Below, piece by piece: positions 6,862 through 13,481 of a stretch of DNA of 15,789 nt. Where the stretch lies: positions 1-15,789 of the forward strand of contig JBDRBI010000049.1 of assembly GCA_043822885.1 (NCBI GenBank), in the 5' to 3' direction. Position numbers and translations under genes: made by a program. The notes beneath the pieces are model-generated. The model was given only the letters and a program-made list of their open reading frames with translations. It was not told the origin of the DNA and made no database searches. Position 1 is the stretch's first letter. Each line of letters opens with the position of its first letter. Origin of the DNA: Aadella sp043822885 (GTDB taxonomy: Bacteria; Omnitrophota; Gorgyraeia; Tantalellales; Tantalellaceae).

Positions 6862-7034
6862 TTAGCTTGCGTAAGTCGCATAGCGCATAGGGCACAGAGC
6901 ATGGCATATTGACCGTTGTGCTCCTCCGTTATTCTGATCCCGAGAGACTGATCAAGGACGTAATGTCGTAATGGCTTTTATTTTTATGATGCCATGCGCC
7001 ATGCTCTTTGCGCTATGCAACTTACGCAAGCTAA
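6862..7034. repeat. Long imperfect inverted repeat with about 90-base loop
   Basis: TTAGCTTGCGTAAGT (6862-6876) pairs with 7020-7034, GCATAGCGCA (6878-6887) with 7009-7018, and AGAGCATGGC (6896-6905) with 6998-7007. These segments are collinear, so the arms total roughly 35 bp with short bulges. This fills most of the gap between the suhB-like gene and the next gene. The words CATAGCGCATAGGGCACAG resemble degenerate sequence near 8650-8665 and 13668-13694. Confidence 0.85.
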
Positions 7035-7068
7035 ACTACTACCAAAAGTTAGTATTTCAAAAAGTAAG

Positions 7069-7097
7069 TTGACATATTATGCTACTTACGGTAAACT
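7069..7097 (+). promoter_or_regulatory. Candidate sigma-70 promoter
   Basis: A perfect TTGACA lies at 7069-7074, then a 17-base spacer, then TAAACT at 7092-7097 (4 of 6 to consensus). It would give a leader of about 55 bases for the gene at 7160. It lies just outside the long inverted repeat. Confidence 0.6.
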
Positions 7098-7159
7098 TGT
7101 TCATGTAAATCACTGGAAAGTAAGAATTAAATATAGTTAGTACTTATCGGGAGAAAGGA

Positions 7160-7531
7160 ATGAAATACAGAACAGTTATAGAGATCATCTGTGATGCTGC
7201 TGATTCCGAAGACGCAAGCAATATCGCCGGTGATTATTTAAAAGGCGAAATAGACTTCGGTGTTGAAATGAAATGTAAAACAATATCACAATGGTCCTAT
7301 CGCATGAAGAGATATACAGCGGTATGCGCCGCGGTGTTCATGGTCTTTTCCGCTCTTTTATTTAGGGTTGTCCCTGTTGAGGACAGTGAAACAGGAAAGG
7401 TTTCTCAACGTCTGGCATTTAAGGATACTTATACCGTAACGCCCGAATTGAAAACAAAGAATAAAGCCGCATTTAAAGAAAAGTGGGAAAAGAAAAAAGA
7501 CGAAGCCGTCCTTGAATACATAAAGAAATAA
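7160..7531 (+). CDS. Single-pass membrane protein, unknown function
   Basis: Protein of 123 residues with start ATG 7160 after GGGAGAAAGGA. The N-terminal 45 residues are soluble and acidic (DAADSEDASNIAGDYLKGE). One membrane helix spans about 52-70 (YTAVCAAVFMVFSALLFRVV). The C-terminal 50 residues are strongly charged, ending in a Lys/Glu-rich helix. With Arg/Lys before the helix, the N-terminus should be cytoplasmic and the tail outside. I do not recognise the family. It has its own candidate promoter and a strong terminator, so it appears to be a single-gene transcript. Confidence 0.75.
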   Translation: MKYRTVIEIICDAADSEDASNIAGDYLKGEIDFGVEMKCKTISQWSYRMKRYTAVCAAVFMVFSALLFRVVPVEDSETGKVSQRLAFKDTYTVTPELKTKNKAAFKEKWEKKKDEAVLEYIKK

Positions 7532-7551
7532 TAGCCCAGAGCTTGAATATA

Positions 7552-7588
7552 AAAAAAAGCCTTACTTGAAAAAGTAAGGCTTTTTTTT
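7552..7588 (+). terminator. Strong rho-independent terminator
   Basis: The stem GCCTTACTT (7559-7567) pairs with AAGTAAGGC (7572-7580) around a GAAA tetraloop, followed by eight T residues (7581-7588). The A-run before the stem also pairs with the T-run, so the hairpin may work in both directions. Confidence 0.93.
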
Positions 7589-7630
7589 AACTGGGGGGAC
7601 CCCCATTAAAGCTTGCAATCTCATCGGATG

Positions 7631-7639
7631 TGGTAGAAT
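7631..7639 (+). promoter_or_regulatory. Candidate extended -10 promoter of the Nudix gene
   Basis: TGGTAGAAT at 7631-7639 fits an extended -10 (TGn plus TAGAAT). A weak TTGCAA lies at 7613-7618 with a short 15-base spacer. Transcription would start near 7646, leaving about 20 bases of leader with the ribosome site. Similar words occur before the flavodoxin (10023-10031) and the transposase (15705-15713). Confidence 0.45.
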
Positions 7640-7665
7640 ATATTAGGAACACAAAAGGAGCTGTA

Positions 7666-8175
7666 ATGAGAACTTATAAGAAGACGGTATTTAGCGGTCG
7701 GCTTTTAAAAGTCTATACTTCACGAAAAAAACTCCCTCAGGGGAAGACGGGCTATTTTGAAGAGGTCGAACATCCCGGCGCGGCATTGATCGTGCCCTTC
7801 GTCGGGAACAAGATATTATTCTTGAGGCAGTACAGAGGAGTTATCGGCAAGTACATATGGGAGCTTCCGGCGGGAAAGTTAGACAGTAAGGAGACCCCAT
7901 ATTCCTGCGCGAAACGGGAGCTTTTGGAGGAAACGGGATATACGGGAAAGAACATAAAAAAAGTGGGTTTTATTTACACTACTCCGGGTTTTTGCGATGA
8001 AAAAATACATATATTTAGAGCTGATTGTTTTGAAAAGAAAAAGACTAACAAGGAAAAAGATGAGGTTATAAAAGTAACCCTTTTGGATAAAAAGAGAATA
8101 AAAGAACTTTTCAGAAAGGGCCGTATAACCGATTCAAAGACAATAGCCGGTTTGAGCTTTCTTGGTATCGTTTAA
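7666..8175 (+). CDS. Nudix hydrolase, ADP-ribose pyrophosphatase-like
   Basis: Protein of 169 residues that should hydrolyse a nucleoside diphosphate linked to another group, most likely ADP-ribose to AMP and ribose-5-phosphate, in the cytoplasm. The Nudix box is complete at 70-92 (G-x5-E-x7-REL-x-EE-x-G: GKLDSKETPY...RELLEETGY). Upstream, RQYRGVIGKYIWELPAGK (55-71) is typical of the ADP-ribose group, and the Pro in YTTPGFCDEKIHIF (104-117) fits the spacing seen in ADP-ribose-specific enzymes. I chose ATG 7666 because AAAGGAG lies just upstream; an earlier GTG at 7630 would sit over the likely -10 box. Substrate is inferred from the family. Confidence 0.88.
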   Translation: MRTYKKTVFSGRLLKVYTSRKKLPQGKTGYFEEVEHPGAALIVPFVGNKILFLRQYRGVIGKYIWELPAGKLDSKETPYSCAKRELLEETGYTGKNIKKVGFIYTTPGFCDEKIHIFRADCFEKKKTNKEKDEVIKVTLLDKKRIKELFRKGRITDSKTIAGLSFLGIV

Positions 8176-8256
8176 GAGGGGGTGAGATCACTTGGTCGGC
8201 CTAAAGCCTTTTATGGAGGCCGGAGAGGATCAGGCGTTTTTTATTGGTTCGTAAAC

Positions 8257-8285
8257 TTGACAATAATGCTTATATGGGATATACT
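8257..8285 (+). promoter_or_regulatory. Near-consensus sigma-70 promoter
   Basis: TTGACA (8257-8262), a 17-base spacer and TATACT (8280-8285). Transcription would begin near 8292, about 20 bases before the ATG at 8313. This rules out the in-frame ATG at 8244 as start of the small secreted protein. Confidence 0.78.
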
Positions 8286-8312
8286 TCACGAAAAGGTGAA
8301 AAGGGGGTGTAT

Positions 8313-8591
8313 ATGAAAAAGGTCCTGATACTCTTGGTTATTTTAACGATAATGGGTAATGTTTGTACATTTGCGTCGACTAATAAACCCTTGCAAAAAA
8401 TAGGTAAAGGGTTGGATAACGTTGTGTACGGAGATATGGAGGTTTCGGATTGCATGAACGAGACCAAAACTAAGGGTTCTCCTGCTTTTACAGACTGCAC
8501 CAGCGCGACAAATGATGATGTAGGCAGAGGTATTGCCAGATTTGTCGGTGGAGTATGGCAGTTAGCGACATTTTGGTATCCCGAAGATTAA
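8313..8591 (+). CDS. Small secreted protein, TIGR04073-like (exosortase-associated group)
   Basis: Protein of 92 residues, with AAGGGGGTG ahead of ATG 8313. Residues 1-21 form a signal peptide (probable cut after TFA). The mature 71 residues show KIGKGLDNVVYGDMEV (29-44) and, near the end, GRGIARFVGGVWQLATFWYPED (71-92). The spacing of KxGxGLxNvv... and R.vgG.w...TFw.P matches my memory of TIGR04073, a short family noted in genomes with exosortase systems. No exosortase or PEP-CTERM gene is in this window. Cys47 and Cys62 could form a disulfide. The role is unknown. It has its own promoter and terminator, so it is expressed independently. Confidence 0.72.
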   Translation: MKKVLILLVILTIMGNVCTFASTNKPLQKIGKGLDNVVYGDMEVSDCMNETKTKGSPAFTDCTSATNDDVGRGIARFVGGVWQLATFWYPED

Positions 8592-8614
8592 ACCGAAATA
8601 AACTTAAAGTTTTG

Positions 8615-8646
8615 AAGCCCGCTTGATCAATAGGCGGGCTTTTTTT
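8615..8646 (+). terminator. Rho-independent terminator
   Basis: AAGCCCGC (8615-8622) pairs with GCGGGCTT (8634-8641), followed by a T-run to 8646. It ends the transcript of the small secreted protein. Confidence 0.92.
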
Positions 8647-8767
8647 GTATAGAGCATAGGGCATAGTTAGTCTAAAGGTCTAAAGTCGAAAGTCTAAGGT
8701 CTGATCAGACTATAGACCAATGACCATAGACAATAGACCCGTACCGGACGAAAAGAACGCGTTCTTT

Positions 8768-8850
8768 GTCATTGCGAGGGAGCGTAAGCGACCGAAGCAA
8801 TCTCGCCAATTAGCATATGAAACAGATTGCTTCACTACGTTCGCAATGAC
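8768..8850. repeat. GTCATTGCGAG-type inverted-repeat element
   Basis: GTCATTGCGA (8768-8777) pairs with TCGCAATGAC (8841-8850), and GAAGCAATCT (8794-8803) with AGATTGCTTC (8824-8833). It has the same design as the copy at 5632-5709, and half copies occur at about 329-366 and 611-650. These elements have no coding capacity and are probably non-autonomous. Confidence 0.9.
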
Positions 8851-8881
8851 AGGACAGACGAAATATTTAGAAGGTAGAAGA

Positions 8882-8935
8882 CGTGAACCTCACAGGGTTC
8901 ACGGCCGTATATCCTGCGCGGTATACGGCCGTGAA
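8882..8935. repeat. TATACGGCCGTGAA hairpin repeat with two alternative stems
   Basis: TTCACGGCCGTATA (8898-8911) pairs perfectly with TATACGGCCGTGAA (8922-8935). The upstream CGTGAACC (8882-8889) can instead pair with GGTTCACG (8896-8903), using the same bases, so the stems exclude each other. A related copy lies at about 13496-13530 in the opposite orientation. Confidence 0.85.
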
Positions 8936-8987
8936 AGTTCAGAGTTACGAGTTCGAGTTCGGAGTGATTGACTGATGCTGGAAACAG

Positions 8988-9031
8988 TTTAAAGGTTTAA
9001 AAGGTTAAAAGGTTAAAAGGTTAAAAGGTTT
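8988..9031. repeat. GGTTAAAA short tandem repeat
   Basis: Degenerate copies of the 8-mer GGTTAAAA (TTTAAAGG, then four GGTTAAAA-like units) run from 8988 to 9031. The opposite orientation (TTTAAACC, TTTTTAAC) occurs at 15605-15632, and a short form at 4568-4585. Confidence 0.88.
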
Positions 9032-9158
9032 AGATCGACTGATACTCTATTGAGTTAATAAGTTTGTGGTCAATGGTCTATAGTCTATGGTCTAATCTGG
9101 ACCTTAAGACTGGTGACCTGCCTGCCCCCGAAGGGGGTGACTAGTCACTAGTTGCTGG

Positions 9159-9187
9159 TTGCCAGGTGATAGGGTTTCCATTATAAT
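9159..9187 (+). promoter_or_regulatory. Strong sigma-70 promoter abutting the M48 protease start
   Basis: TTGCCA (9159-9164), a 17-base spacer and a perfect TATAAT (9182-9187). A start of transcription 7-8 bases later falls on or next to the ATG at 9195, so the transcript should be leaderless or nearly so. Confidence 0.75.
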
Positions 9188-9194
9188 GGAGAGC

Positions 9195-10007
9195 ATGAGA
9201 AACAGAAAAAGAATAGAGTTGATTTTTGTGATCATTCTTTTAATGTCGCCCTTTTTAACCGGAGGTATCGTTTCGGTAAATCCCGCTACCGATGAAGAAG
9301 AGATCATTTTTATCCCCGCCGCTAAAGAAAGGAATATGGGACGGCAAATAAATGAAAAAGTCCTGAAAACATTCAAGCTTCCGGTAGACCCTCTTATGCA
9401 GGAAAGGATCAGAGGTATAGGAGAAAAGCTATCCTCGGGGGCAGACAGGAACGATATCGTATATCGTTTTACGGTATTAAAAGGAGAAAAAAAGGACACT
9501 TACAACGCGTTTGCCGCGCCGGGAGGATATGTCTATATTTTTTCCGACCTTGTAGAAGTTCTTGATACGGACGATGAAATAGCCGGAGTCTTGGCTCATG
9601 AAATGGCACACGTGGAGGCTAAGCATTCTATAAAGAGATTGCAAGGGAGCTTAGGAGTAACGGCTCTTATGCTTTTAGGATCTCAACTGAAAACCGAGGA
9701 TAACTCGGCCGTTTACCTCGGTTCCGCTGTTAATCAGCTGATGGCCGAGTATTCGCGGCAAGATGAGAGACAAGCGGACGAATTGTCCGTGAAATATATG
9801 GAAAGAACCGGATATGATCCTATGGGCGCGATCGGCGCGCTGGAAAAATTAAGAGGATTACGAAAAGAAGGCAAGAGGATGAAATATTTTTTCAACAAAA
9901 GCCATCCGTATCTTTCGGAAAGAATAGCGGGTTTAGAAAAAGATATCAACGGCCAGATGAACTTCAATTCGTATATTAACCTCGTTCAGGATAAAGACGC
10001 GATGTAA
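9195..10007 (+). CDS. M48 family zinc metalloprotease, exported
   Basis: Protein of 270 residues. Residues 1-25 (Arg/Lys-rich then hydrophobic) act as a signal peptide or N-terminal anchor, placing the enzyme in the periplasm. The zinc site is HEMAH at 135-139, and Glu191 in DERQADE is the likely third ligand, in the usual M48 order. YNAFAAPGGYVYIFSDLVEVL (103-123) is the conserved strand and helix before the zinc helix. The domain resembles the BepA/YcaL group that handles misassembled outer-membrane proteins, but it lacks a TPR tail. ATG 9195 is the best start because of the promoter position; ATG 9186 overlaps the -10 box. A flavodoxin gene follows after 52 bases. Confidence 0.92.
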   Translation: MRNRKRIELIFVIILLMSPFLTGGIVSVNPATDEEEIIFIPAAKERNMGRQINEKVLKTFKLPVDPLMQERIRGIGEKLSSGADRNDIVYRFTVLKGEKKDTYNAFAAPGGYVYIFSDLVEVLDTDDEIAGVLAHEMAHVEAKHSIKRLQGSLGVTALMLLGSQLKTEDNSAVYLGSAVNQLMAEYSRQDERQADELSVKYMERTGYDPMGAIGALEKLRGLRKEGKRMKYFFNKSHPYLSERIAGLEKDINGQMNFNSYINLVQDKDAM

Positions 10008-10059
10008 CCGTTGGTGTGAGTGTGGTAGGATCGAGCAGATCAAAGCGGAGGTTGTGATA

Positions 10060-10536
10060 ATGAAGAAAATAGCCGTAATATATTATTCCCGAAGCGGAAA
10101 TACAAAAAAAATGGCGGAGCTCGTAGTTAAGGGAGCGAAAGAAGTAAAGGATGTACAGGTAGACCTGTTCGACATAGCGGACTTTTTGACGGAAACCGCG
10201 TTAGAATATGACGCGCTGATCGTCGGGTCACCGACATATTACGGATCTATGGCATATCAGATAAAAAAGTTTTTTGACGACTCGGTGAGTTTTCATGGTA
10301 AGCTTTCAGGTAAAGTAGGCGCGGCTTTTTCTTCCGCGGCCAATATCGGAGGAGGAAATGAGACCACTATAAACGATATACTGAACGCCATGTTAATACA
10401 CGGAATGATCGTGCAGGGAAATCATGTAGGAGATCATTACGGAGCGGTCAGTATCGGAGCGCCGGATCCGAGAGCCGAAAAACAATGTCTGGAACTGGGC
10501 AGGCGGACAGCTGCTTTAGTTAAACGTGTTCTATAA
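10060..10536 (+). CDS. Flavodoxin-fold protein (WrbA/NAD(P)H:quinone oxidoreductase-like)
   Basis: Protein of 158 residues, cytoplasmic, expected to bind FMN. The phosphate loop SRSGNT is at 10-15, the flavin-side loop SPTYYGSM at 57-64, and a second loop GGGNETT near 98-104. GDHYGAVSIGAPD near 124-136 is typical of the WrbA-like group, which reduces quinones with two electrons. GGAGG at 10047-10051 is 8 bases from ATG 10060 and only 2 from an in-frame GTG at 10054, so 10060 is the better start. A weak extended -10 (TGGTAGGAT, 10023-10031) could add a local promoter. It lies between the M48 protease and the PIN-PhoH gene. The physiological substrate is not evident. Confidence 0.85.
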   Translation: MKKIAVIYYSRSGNTKKMAELVVKGAKEVKDVQVDLFDIADFLTETALEYDALIVGSPTYYGSMAYQIKKFFDDSVSFHGKLSGKVGAAFSSAANIGGGNETTINDILNAMLIHGMIVQGNHVGDHYGAVSIGAPDPRAEKQCLELGRRTAALVKRVL

Positions 10537-10553
10537 AGGAGAGGAGTAGGAAA

Positions 10554-11876
10554 TTGAAAAAAATATTTGTATTAGACACTAATGTTATTCTGCACAACCC
10601 CAATTCCCTTATATCTTTTGCGGACAATGTCGTTGTTTTGCCGATAGAGGTTCTGGAAGAACTGGACAGGTTCAAAAGAAGCCATGACGAGAACGGGCGT
10701 AACGCCAGGATCGCGATACGTATGCTGGATGAACTTCGTCAAGAGGGAAAACCGGGCGAAGGGTACCCTTTGGAAAACGGAGGTATTTTAAAGATAGTTA
10801 TCGGGGTAGATAAGGCGAGAGCGGCAAAATTAGGATTATCGGAATCACTTATAGATAACAGGATACTGCTGACGGCGTACGACTTCAAGGAAAGAGGAGA
10901 GCAGGTTATTTTTGTGTCAAAAGACATAAACGCGAGAATAAAAGCGGATGCTATAGGAATACAGAGCGTAGATTTTGAAAAGCAAAAAGTGGATTTTGAC
11001 AGGTTGTATAGGGGATGGCATCCCGTGCAAGTGAATACAGAGGATATAGACCTGTTCTATAAAACAAAAGAATTCAAGGCAAAAGGAGAAAAATTTTTCC
11101 CTAATGAGTTCGCCTTATTAGCTGACAAAAGCAATTCTAAACATACCGCGATAGCCAGATACAAAGAAGACTTTGATATTCTTATGCCTCTGATATTCAA
11201 TAAGGCGCAGGTTATGTCTATACATCCGAGAAATAAAGAACAAGCGATGGCTATGGAACTTTTATTGAATAATGACGTGAGTTTAGTGACACTGGTGGGT
11301 CAGGCGGGAACAGGAAAGACCTTACTTGCCATTGCCGCGGGGCTTCAAAAGGTCGTGAAAGATAATTCTTACGGGGGCATGCTTATATCAAGACCTGTGA
11401 TGCCTCTAGGAAGAGATATAGGGTATTTACCGGGGACAAAGGAAGAAAAACTTGAGAACTGGATGGGACCCATATTTGATAATCTGGAATATATAATCAA
11501 CGCGGAGAAGAAAGACAAAGAGTCCAAAGGTAAAACAAAGGCCAGCATAGAGAAGTATATGAGAGATGAAATAATAGAGCTGGAAGCTATGACTTTTATG
11601 AGGGGAAGAAGCATTCCCAATCGTTTTATAATCATAGACGAAGCGCAAAACCTTACTCCGCATGAAGTAAAAACCGTTATAAGCAGAGCCGGGAATCACA
11701 CTAAGATGGTGCTTACGGGAGATCCCTACCAAATAGATAATCCATATTTGGATTCGTCCAGCAATGGTTTGACTTATTGCGTTGAAAAGATGAAAGGGCA
11801 GAAGATGTTCGGACATATGACCCTTGAGAAAAGCGAAAGAAGTTCGTTAGCATCCCTAGCCGCGGAATTGTTGTAG
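10554..11876 (+). CDS. PIN-PhoH fusion protein (PhoH2 family RNA helicase/RNase)
   Basis: Protein of 440 residues with start TTG 10554 after GGAGAGGAGTAGG. The N-terminal PIN nuclease domain (about 1-145) keeps its acidic cluster: Asp8 in VLDTNV, Glu32/Glu35, Asp101 in LIDNRIL and Asp124 in VSKDIN. The C-terminal PhoH ATPase has Walker A GQAGTGKT (249-256), SRPVMPLGRDIGYLPG (279-294), Walker B FIIIDEAQN (358-366) and the LTGDPYQID segment (387-395). Characterised PhoH2 proteins are ATP-dependent RNA-unwinding and cutting enzymes; in many bacteria the gene is paired with a small antitoxin-like partner, which I do not see here. It is 17 bases behind the flavodoxin gene and closes the operon. 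All key residues look intact. Confidence 0.94.
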   Translation: MKKIFVLDTNVILHNPNSLISFADNVVVLPIEVLEELDRFKRSHDENGRNARIAIRMLDELRQEGKPGEGYPLENGGILKIVIGVDKARAAKLGLSESLIDNRILLTAYDFKERGEQVIFVSKDINARIKADAIGIQSVDFEKQKVDFDRLYRGWHPVQVNTEDIDLFYKTKEFKAKGEKFFPNEFALLADKSNSKHTAIARYKEDFDILMPLIFNKAQVMSIHPRNKEQAMAMELLLNNDVSLVTLVGQAGTGKTLLAIAAGLQKVVKDNSYGGMLISRPVMPLGRDIGYLPGTKEEKLENWMGPIFDNLEYIINAEKKDKESKGKTKASIEKYMRDEIIELEAMTFMRGRSIPNRFIIIDEAQNLTPHEVKTVISRAGNHTKMVLTGDPYQIDNPYLDSSSNGLTYCVEKMKGQKMFGHMTLEKSERSSLASLAAELL

Positions 11877-11914
11877 GATATAGCGCGCAGTACATAGTTA
11901 AACAGTCTAAGGTC

Positions 11915-12186
11915 TGTAAAATAGTCACCAGGTCACCAGTCACCTAGTCACCAGTTAATTGAAGCGAGAAATTAAAGATAGAAGGTAGAAATCCAGGAGA
12001 CAAAATCCAAAAGACAAAACTCTGCCAGCCTGAGGCTGGTCCGCCTCTGGCGGAAACGCTAAACGCTATACCCTAGAAACTCCGAACTCAACAGCACATC
12101 AGTCAATCTACTGGTGACCTGGTGACTGGTAACTGGTGACTAGCCTGTCCCGAGCGAAGTCGAGGGGGTGATTTGTTCTCGCTTCT
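11915..12186. repeat. Inverted GTCACCAGT arrays flanking paired hairpins
   Basis: This fills the gap between the PIN-PhoH gene and the glycosidase. Plus-orientation words (GTCACCAGGTCACCAGTCAC...) at 11925-11955 face minus-orientation words (CTGGTGACCTGGTGACTGGT...) at 12111-12142. GAAGCGAGAA (11961-11970) pairs with TTCTCGCTTC (12177-12186). The 26-bp core lies at 12094-12119 and the CTCGACTTCGC block at 12143-12167, both reversed relative to copy 1. Two adjacent three-base-loop hairpins, CCAGCC-TGA-GGCTGG (12025-12039) and TCCGCC-TCT-GGCGGA (12040-12054), sit between the arms. Confidence 0.85.
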
Positions 12187-12192
12187 CTCCTC

Positions 12193-13278
12193 TTAATCTA
12201 CCATAGCATAAACATTGCTTTCGGATAGGCCTTTATAATTGGCGGCTAGTATCTCCTGCGCGGGTTTATTTTGCGGGGTAAATTGACGGTTGTATTTACC
12301 TCCGGCGTTTACATTGGTATCCCATTTCCACCAATATACACCGGCAAACCAAGGTTCATTCCATATTGTTTCAAAAAATGCCTTATAGCACAAAGCTTGT
12401 ATATTAGCATCGGCGTTTCCATAAGATCCGCTTTTCCAGGGAAAGTAGGGGGCTTCGGGTGTACTCGCGTATCCTATTTCCGTAAAAAGAACGGGTTTGC
12501 CGATCTCTGTTTGCCAAGTTTCAATATCATATTTCCATTTTTTCCATCCGTTTTTCAGATCTTCCAGTGAAGGATCACTCACATAGGATAGAGGGAAATA
12601 AGCATCGATCCCCACATAGTCCAGGTCTTCCCAGAAACCTATGTTCTTGAAATTGTCCCAATTAGCCGCATACACAAGCTTGCCGGAATATATTTTTCTT
12701 ATTTCAGAGATAATTTCTTTCCATTCGGAAAGCCTTTGTGAGGCAAAAGAAAGCTCTGTTCCGACGCAGAATATCTCAACGTTCATTTTCTCGGCCATAC
12801 GGGCGTAAGAAAGAATGAATTTTCTGTATTCCGAAAACCATTCGGCCCAGCCTTTCTCGGAAGCCGATCCGATATCGGCTCTCCAGTAAGTTCCGTCGCC
12901 TTTGTCTATAAGGTCTATATGAGGTTTTAACATTGTGCGCATGCCGAGAGAATGGATAGTATTGATAACGTGCTTAACGCTTTTTTTGCTCGGAGTTCTT
13001 TTTGTGGCCTTGATCTCGGTTGAATCAAATCTGTCCTGATACTGAGTAAGACAGACTGAAATATATTCTACTCCCATTGATGATAATTTTTTCAATGATT
13101 CGTCGGAATATTGTGAAGCAAAACGGTCTTTATCCCAAGTGACATAGCACATGCCTTTCTGCGGAGCTAAAAGGCCCATTTGGGAATAAACATCCGCGGG
13201 GGTCATGGACAGAAAAAATGCGAAGATCAAAAAAATGCTTAATGTTTGAAGGTAATGTTTTTTAAGAAAAACGTTCAT
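12193..13278 (-). CDS. Secreted GH113-like glycoside hydrolase
   Basis: Protein of 361 residues. Residues 1-33 hold a signal peptide with a probable cut near DVYSQ, so the enzyme is exported. The mature part is a (beta/alpha)8 barrel. CVGTELSFAS (171-180) supplies Glu175 as likely acid/base, FTEIGYAST (265-273) supplies Glu267 as likely nucleophile, and LVYAANWDN (201-209), YVGIDAYFPL (221-230) and YWWKWDT (315-321) are barrel strands. This arrangement resembles GH113, whose characterised members are beta-mannanases; substrate is not certain. The longer frame (start 13383) would translate its regulatory leader, so ATG 13278 with GGGAG just upstream is chosen. It stands alone on the minus strand, convergent to the PIN-PhoH operon. 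Confidence 0.85.
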   Translation of the reverse strand: MNVFLKKHYLQTLSIFLIFAFFLSMTPADVYSQMGLLAPQKGMCYVTWDKDRFASQYSDESLKKLSSMGVEYISVCLTQYQDRFDSTEIKATKRTPSKKSVKHVINTIHSLGMRTMLKPHIDLIDKGDGTYWRADIGSASEKGWAEWFSEYRKFILSYARMAEKMNVEIFCVGTELSFASQRLSEWKEIISEIRKIYSGKLVYAANWDNFKNIGFWEDLDYVGIDAYFPLSYVSDPSLEDLKNGWKKWKYDIETWQTEIGKPVLFTEIGYASTPEAPYFPWKSGSYGNADANIQALCYKAFFETIWNEPWFAGVYWWKWDTNVNAGGKYNRQFTPQNKPAQEILAANYKGLSESNVYAMVD

Positions 13279-13332
13279 TTGTCTCCCTTCCCGAACTTTC
13301 ATGTTGTGCAAACCATTTGGAATAGGAGACAA
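13279..13332 (-). promoter_or_regulatory. Anti-Shine-Dalgarno expression platform
   Basis: On the minus strand, GGAGACAA (plus 13279-13286) directly precedes the start codon and contains the ribosome site. An upstream TTGTCTCC (plus 13325-13332) is its perfect 8-bp complement and would hide it. The next bases, TCCTATTC (plus 13320-13327, sharing three bases with the anti-ribosome sequence), are the perfect complement of GAATAGGA (plus 13414-13421) in the candidate aptamer. The two pairings exclude each other, as in a translational riboswitch. Confidence 0.6.
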
Positions 13333-13339
13333 GAGAAAT

Positions 13340-13448
13340 GACGTCTTCCTGTTCAATTTCGGCAGTCCGACAACCATATCCACTTTTAAGGAATTAGGTT
13401 CAAGACTTTGCGGTCCTATTCTTTCGCCTTGTGCATGTTAGTTAAGAC
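13340..13448 (-). promoter_or_regulatory. Candidate c-di-GMP-I (GEMM) riboswitch aptamer, unusual form
   Basis: Read on the minus strand, the leader has GCACAAGGC (plus 13426-13434), GGACCGCAAAGTC (13404-13416) and AACCTAATTCC (about 13390-13400). It continues with GGATATGGTTGTCGG (about 13367-13381) and CTGCCGAAA (13357-13365). These follow the order of conserved GEMM-I blocks, including the G of CACAxGGC, the A of GCAAAG and the C of UGCCG that contact c-di-GMP in the Vc2 structure. AACC/GGTT and TCC/GGA form the second helix around CCTAA/TATGG, a tetraloop-receptor-like pair. GTCTT (13444-13448) can pair with AAGAC (13343-13347) to close the domain. The strand that should pair with GAATAGG is missing from its usual place. 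Confidence 0.5.
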
Positions 13449-13481
13449 ACAAGGAGGAGTGATAAAACTCCTAATAGTTTG

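Larger units (their letters stand above)
8647..9158. other. Repeat-filled intergenic region
   Basis: No gene is supported. Besides the three repeats listed separately it holds variants of GTCTATAGTC and GGTCAATGGTC words: GACTATAGACC and neighbours near 8707-8740, and the opposite orientation near 9068-9095. This makes a loose inverted pair around the block. A GATTGACTGATG word (8966-8977) and a related GATCGACTGATA (9033-9044) echo the core of the GTCACCAGT-type repeat, and GTGACC/GTCACT words appear near 9112-9150. Confidence 0.65.

Noticed and set aside
7714..8294. Identical 15-mer TATACTTCACGAAAA at 7714-7728 and 8280-8294
   Set aside because: The first lies in the Nudix coding region and the second is the -10 box and start region of another gene; flanking sequence does not match, so chance is likely.
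8720..8971. Open frame of 83 codons on the plus strand
   Set aside because: It runs through the GTCATTGCGAG element and the hairpin repeat, has no ribosome site, and its composition follows the repeats.
11925..12142. CRISPR array from regularly spaced GTCACC words
   Set aside because: The words are 8-10 bp, nearly contiguous, degenerate and occur in both orientations; there are no spacers of constant length and no cas genes.
13279..13383. Longer glycosidase start at 13383
   Set aside because: It would make the leader with the anti-ribosome sequence coding, place 35 residues before a clear signal peptide, and ignore the ribosome site at 13283-13287.
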